64,000 nucleotides of DNA from Acidobacteriota bacterium (lineage in GTDB: Bacteria > Acidobacteriota > Vicinamibacteria > Vicinamibacterales > SCN-69-37): contig JADJUS010000004.1 in NCBI GenBank assembly GCA_016716905.1, positions 1,798,001 through 1,862,000 of the forward strand. The letters run 5' to 3'. Below are positions 61,580-64,000 of this stretch, in pieces. The position numbers and the translations under genes were made by a program. Under the pieces are notes generated by a model that made no database searches, was not told the origin of the DNA, and worked only from the letters and a program-made list of their open reading frames with translations. Each line of letters starts with the position of its first letter. Within the stretch, counting starts at the first letter, position 1.

Positions 61580-62035
61580 TCATTCCCGGCGACGCTTCGG
61601 AATTTCGAGGGTGGATGTCGATTTGATGAGCCACGTACCGATTGTCCGGGACAGCTTCTCGGTCTCTGTCCGCGTGATGGCACATTCCCAAACCGTTGCG
61701 ACCCGCCAGCCGAGCTGTCTCAGTTTCGCTTCGTTCCGCCGGTCGCGTGCGACATTCTGCTTGAACTTCTGTTGCCAGAATCTGCGGTTGGATGAAGGCG
61801 TTGCGGCGCGAACACAGCCCAGATGCCGATGCCAGAAACAGCCCTGCACGAACACAACGGCGCGATACTTGGAAAAAGCCAAGTCAGGCTTGCCTGGCAG
61901 GCTCTTCACGTTCAATCGGTATCTGAACCCTGCTCGGTGCATTGCTGCCCTGAGAATGCGTTCCGGGAGTGTGTCGCGTCCACGAATTCCTGCCATCATC
62001 CGTGACCGAGTCACCACATCGACAATATCGGCCAA
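61580..62035 (-). CDS. vsr: Very short patch repair endonuclease
   Basis: 151 aa, TTG start with a GGAGGGCAGGAA stretch upstream. Vsr marks: VTRSRMMAGIRGRDTLPERI, FRYRLNVKSLPGKPDLAFSK (catalytic Asp) and VVFVQGCFWHRHLGC (His), then NEAKLRQLGWRVATVWECAI. Nicks T:G mismatches formed by deamination of 5-methylcytosine, so it guards the genome against the mutagenic adjacent methyltransferase. Divergent from it with a 46-nt gap. Confidence 0.92.
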   Translation of the reverse strand: MADIVDVVTRSRMMAGIRGRDTLPERILRAAMHRAGFRYRLNVKSLPGKPDLAFSKYRAVVFVQGCFWHRHLGCVRAATPSSNRRFWQQKFKQNVARDRRNEAKLRQLGWRVATVWECAITRTETEKLSRTIGTWLIKSTSTLEIPKRRRE

Positions 62036-62081
62036 TTCCTGCCCTCCGTCTTCGTGTCGCTGTGCACCAATCGAAAACTAG

Positions 62082-63680
62082 ATGAAGAATCGTATCGCCG
62101 TTGTTGATCTTTTTGCCGGGCCCGGGGGACTTGCCGAGGGGTTCTCTGCCGTGGAAACTTCGAACGGCTTTCGCCCGTTCAGGGTGGCCTTGTCCATCGA
62201 AAAGGACTCAGCGGCACATTCGACTCTCCTCCTCAGAACATTCCTGAGACAGTTCGAGTCAGGATTCCCGAACGAGTACTATTCGGCCCTCAAGAATTGT
62301 GCTGAAGAACCCAGATGGGCTGAGCTCTATCCTGTCCAGTGGGACGCTGCTCTTCGGGAGGCCAGACAGATCGAACTTGGCTCACCTGCAGCGCGGAAAG
62401 AGATCCCCCCTCTCCTCGCTCAAATCAAGAGAACCAGTGGAGGCAACACAGTCTTGATCGGAGGCCCGCCCTGCCAAGCGTACTCCCTCGTTGGCAGGGC
62501 TCGAAACAAGGGCATCAAGGACTACATTCCCGAGGAAGATCACAGGCATTTTCTGTACAAGGAATACCTGCGCATTCTCCGCCAGCTGGAGCCACTCGCA
62601 TTCGTCATGGAGAATGTCAAGGGCTTCCTGTCGGCTTCCATTGGAGGGGACAAGATATTCACGCAGGTGCTCGCGGACCTCCGATCTGTGCGCGGTCACG
62701 GTGGCTATGAACTCTTTGCCCTTTCCGCCGACGAGAAGTCAGCATTTCAGGCTCCTGCCGTGTTACAGCCGTCGGACTTCATAGTCCGCGCAGAATACTT
62801 CGGAATCCCACAGGCCCGTCATCGGGTGATTGTCGTCGGAATCCGCGGAGACATTGCGGCGGCCAGCAAATTGCAGGGTAAGCGAATCACGCTCCCGACC
62901 GGCCCACGCGCGACACTCAGTCACGTTTTGGATGGAATGCCCAAGCTTCGCAGCGCCTTGAGCAAAGACGACTCGCCTGCAGCGTGGACAAACGCCGTCA
63001 GAGAGGCTGCAGTCATGCTCAGCGGGCTCGTACCCGCCAGATTCAACACACCGCAACTCAAGGCCTACAAGACCCGCCTGCGCCAGGTGATCGCCACACT
63101 TCGAGTGAGGTCTAACCTCCCTCGCTTCGAGGGCCGGCCCGCAGGGGTCGCGACCGATTGTCCAAAGGACCTGAAAGCCTGGCTACGAGATCCTAGAGTC
63201 TCCCATCTCTCCAACCATGGAGCTCGTTCGCACATGGCTTCAGACTTGGCACGCTACCTTTTTGCTGGTGTCTATTCTGAGATTCTCGGCTCCTCGCCAA
63301 AGGCCGAAGACTTCCCGGATGCCTTGGCACCTGCCCACAAGAACTGGAAAAGTGGCAAGTTCCGTGATCGATTCACTGTGCAGACTCGTGAACATCCTTC
63401 GTCGACGATCACGAGCCATATTTCGAAGGACGGCCACTTCTTCATCCACCCCGATCCTGAGCAGTGCAGGAGCCTGACCGTTCGCGAGGCAGCGAGACTT
63501 CAGACATTTCCGGACAACTATGTCTTCAAGGGCAACCGTACCGAACAATTCGTGCAGGTCGGAAACGCGGTTCCTCCCTACCTCGCTCGTCAAATCGGCG
63601 ACGTCGTCTACAGAATGATCAAGGAACACGCGACCCACGGCGGGACGCCTGACCGGCACAAGACACGGGTATCTCGATGA
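62082..63680 (+). CDS. DNA (cytosine-5) methyltransferase
   Basis: 532 aa. Motif I VVDLFAGPGGLAEGF (SAM), motif IV GGPPCQAYSLVGRAR with the catalytic Cys, motif VI FVMENVKGF, motif VIII QARHRVIVVGIR, motif IX SLTVREAARLQTFPD and X FVQVGNAVPPYLARQIG. A large region between VIII and IX is the target recognition part. The specificity cannot be read. Its stop overlaps the next gene as ATGA, so the ATPase is produced with it; with vsr this forms a restriction-modification type cassette. Confidence 0.93.
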   Translation: MKNRIAVVDLFAGPGGLAEGFSAVETSNGFRPFRVALSIEKDSAAHSTLLLRTFLRQFESGFPNEYYSALKNCAEEPRWAELYPVQWDAALREARQIELGSPAARKEIPPLLAQIKRTSGGNTVLIGGPPCQAYSLVGRARNKGIKDYIPEEDHRHFLYKEYLRILRQLEPLAFVMENVKGFLSASIGGDKIFTQVLADLRSVRGHGGYELFALSADEKSAFQAPAVLQPSDFIVRAEYFGIPQARHRVIVVGIRGDIAAASKLQGKRITLPTGPRATLSHVLDGMPKLRSALSKDDSPAAWTNAVREAAVMLSGLVPARFNTPQLKAYKTRLRQVIATLRVRSNLPRFEGRPAGVATDCPKDLKAWLRDPRVSHLSNHGARSHMASDLARYLFAGVYSEILGSSPKAEDFPDALAPAHKNWKSGKFRDRFTVQTREHPSSTITSHISKDGHFFIHPDPEQCRSLTVREAARLQTFPDNYVFKGNRTEQFVQVGNAVPPYLARQIGDVVYRMIKEHATHGGTPDRHKTRVSR

Positions 63681-64000
63681 CGACACCTCCGAGCGTGGAC
63701 CAATCCTTTCGCCCAGAGCGCGTCGCTCCACACGCTTCATTTCTCATCGAAAGCATGCGGGACATTGGCTACTCGCTCGAGAGCGCGCTGGCGGATATAG
63801 TCGACAACTCGATTGCGGCGGGCGCCACCGAGATTCGATTGTTCGCCGACACAACCAGTCCCTCACCGCGGATCGCCTTTCTCGACAACGGTCACGGAAT
63901 GACCCAAGACGAACTCTTGACCGCCATGCGGGCAGGTGCCAAGAACCCCCTTGATTCAAGACCTCCTGATGATTTGGGCCGTTTTGGCTTGGGCCTGAAG
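63677..64000 (+). CDS. GHKL-type ATPase (MORC/MutL-like), partial at window edge
   Basis: 108 codons are seen before the window ends. The Bergerat ATP fold is clear: SALADIVDNSIAAGATEIRL (N box), IAFLDNGHGMTQDELLTAM (DxGxG) and DLGRFGLGLK (G2-type box). This is the fold of MutL, Hsp90 and eukaryotic MORC. Overlap with a C5 methyltransferase and nearby vsr match the MORC-like restriction systems described by Iyer, Abhiman and Aravind, in which a Z1-type helicase and a nuclease follow. The downstream genes are not visible. Confidence 0.85.
   Translation, partial: MTTPPSVDQSFRPERVAPHASFLIESMRDIGYSLESALADIVDNSIAAGATEIRLFADTTSPSPRIAFLDNGHGMTQDELLTAMRAGAKNPLDSRPPDDLGRFGLGLK

Noticed and set aside
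61392..62081. Plus-strand ORF of 229 codons opposite vsr
   Set aside because: vsr on the other strand has all catalytic motifs; this frame has none and only a weak start.

Overview
The window is a 64 kb stretch of a GC-rich bacterial chromosome. Gene content and style suggest an Acidobacteriota genome, perhaps of the Vicinamibacteria type. The signs are dense 4-nt ATGA/GTGA stop-start overlaps, many GTG starts, secreted proteins of unknown function, Mpl/NagZ/LdcA peptidoglycan recycling and a LytTR system coupled to a LiaF-like protein. The taxonomic call is inference; there is no rRNA in the window.

Layout. 1-5775: surface and accessory genes (partial CotH kinase-like protein, MBL-fold lipoprotein, two-FN3 secreted protein, DinB-like protein, Uma2 nuclease, Smr protein). 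5779-10013: a large RecB-like nuclease/exonuclease/SF1 helicase and a DUF72 protein. 10024-16998: a seven-gene drug or solute efflux operon (TetR, HlyD-type adaptor, ATPase, TolC, ATPase, two ABC-2 permeases) under a perfect palindromic operator. 17089-20049: a LytS/LytTR two-component system co-transcribed with LiaF-like and DUF5668 membrane proteins and, upstream, a candidate 34-codon membrane peptide. 20178-22511: MacB-type ATPase, CusF-Sco fusion lipoprotein, transglutaminase-like protein. 22530-26582: tRNA-Ala(CGC), then a LolA-like / secretin / FtsX-type permease operon. 26717-32374: a peptidoglycan operon read nagZ-ldcA-mpl-murB-murA, divergent from a GHMP sugar kinase. 33415-33642: a 228-nt nested palindrome.

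33692-48802 is mostly housekeeping on the minus strand: RodZ-like protein, thiE, an ORF without a standard start codon, rnhB, rplS-trmD-rimM-khpA-rpsP, ffh, ribBA-ribE-ribD, ftsY-gpsA, cinA-pgpA and two membrane proteins. 48906-58078: ftcD, an NtrX/NtrY-like two-component system with DUF4390, nrdR and a flippase-like protein, a DUF4097-like protein, then purC coupled to a small Fis-type regulator. 58126-61393: a secreted protein, then groES-groEL under a CIRCE operator, ended by a strong terminator.

61580-64000: an accessory island of visibly different base composition, with vsr divergent from a C5 DNA methyltransferase that overlaps a GHKL (MORC/MutL-like) ATPase cut by the window edge. This is the most likely place for a restriction/defence system. 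Other notable signals are a MurA with Asp in place of the fosfomycin-target Cys, a recurrent promoter form that predicts leaderless mRNAs, and three intergenic palindromes whose arms are themselves hairpins.
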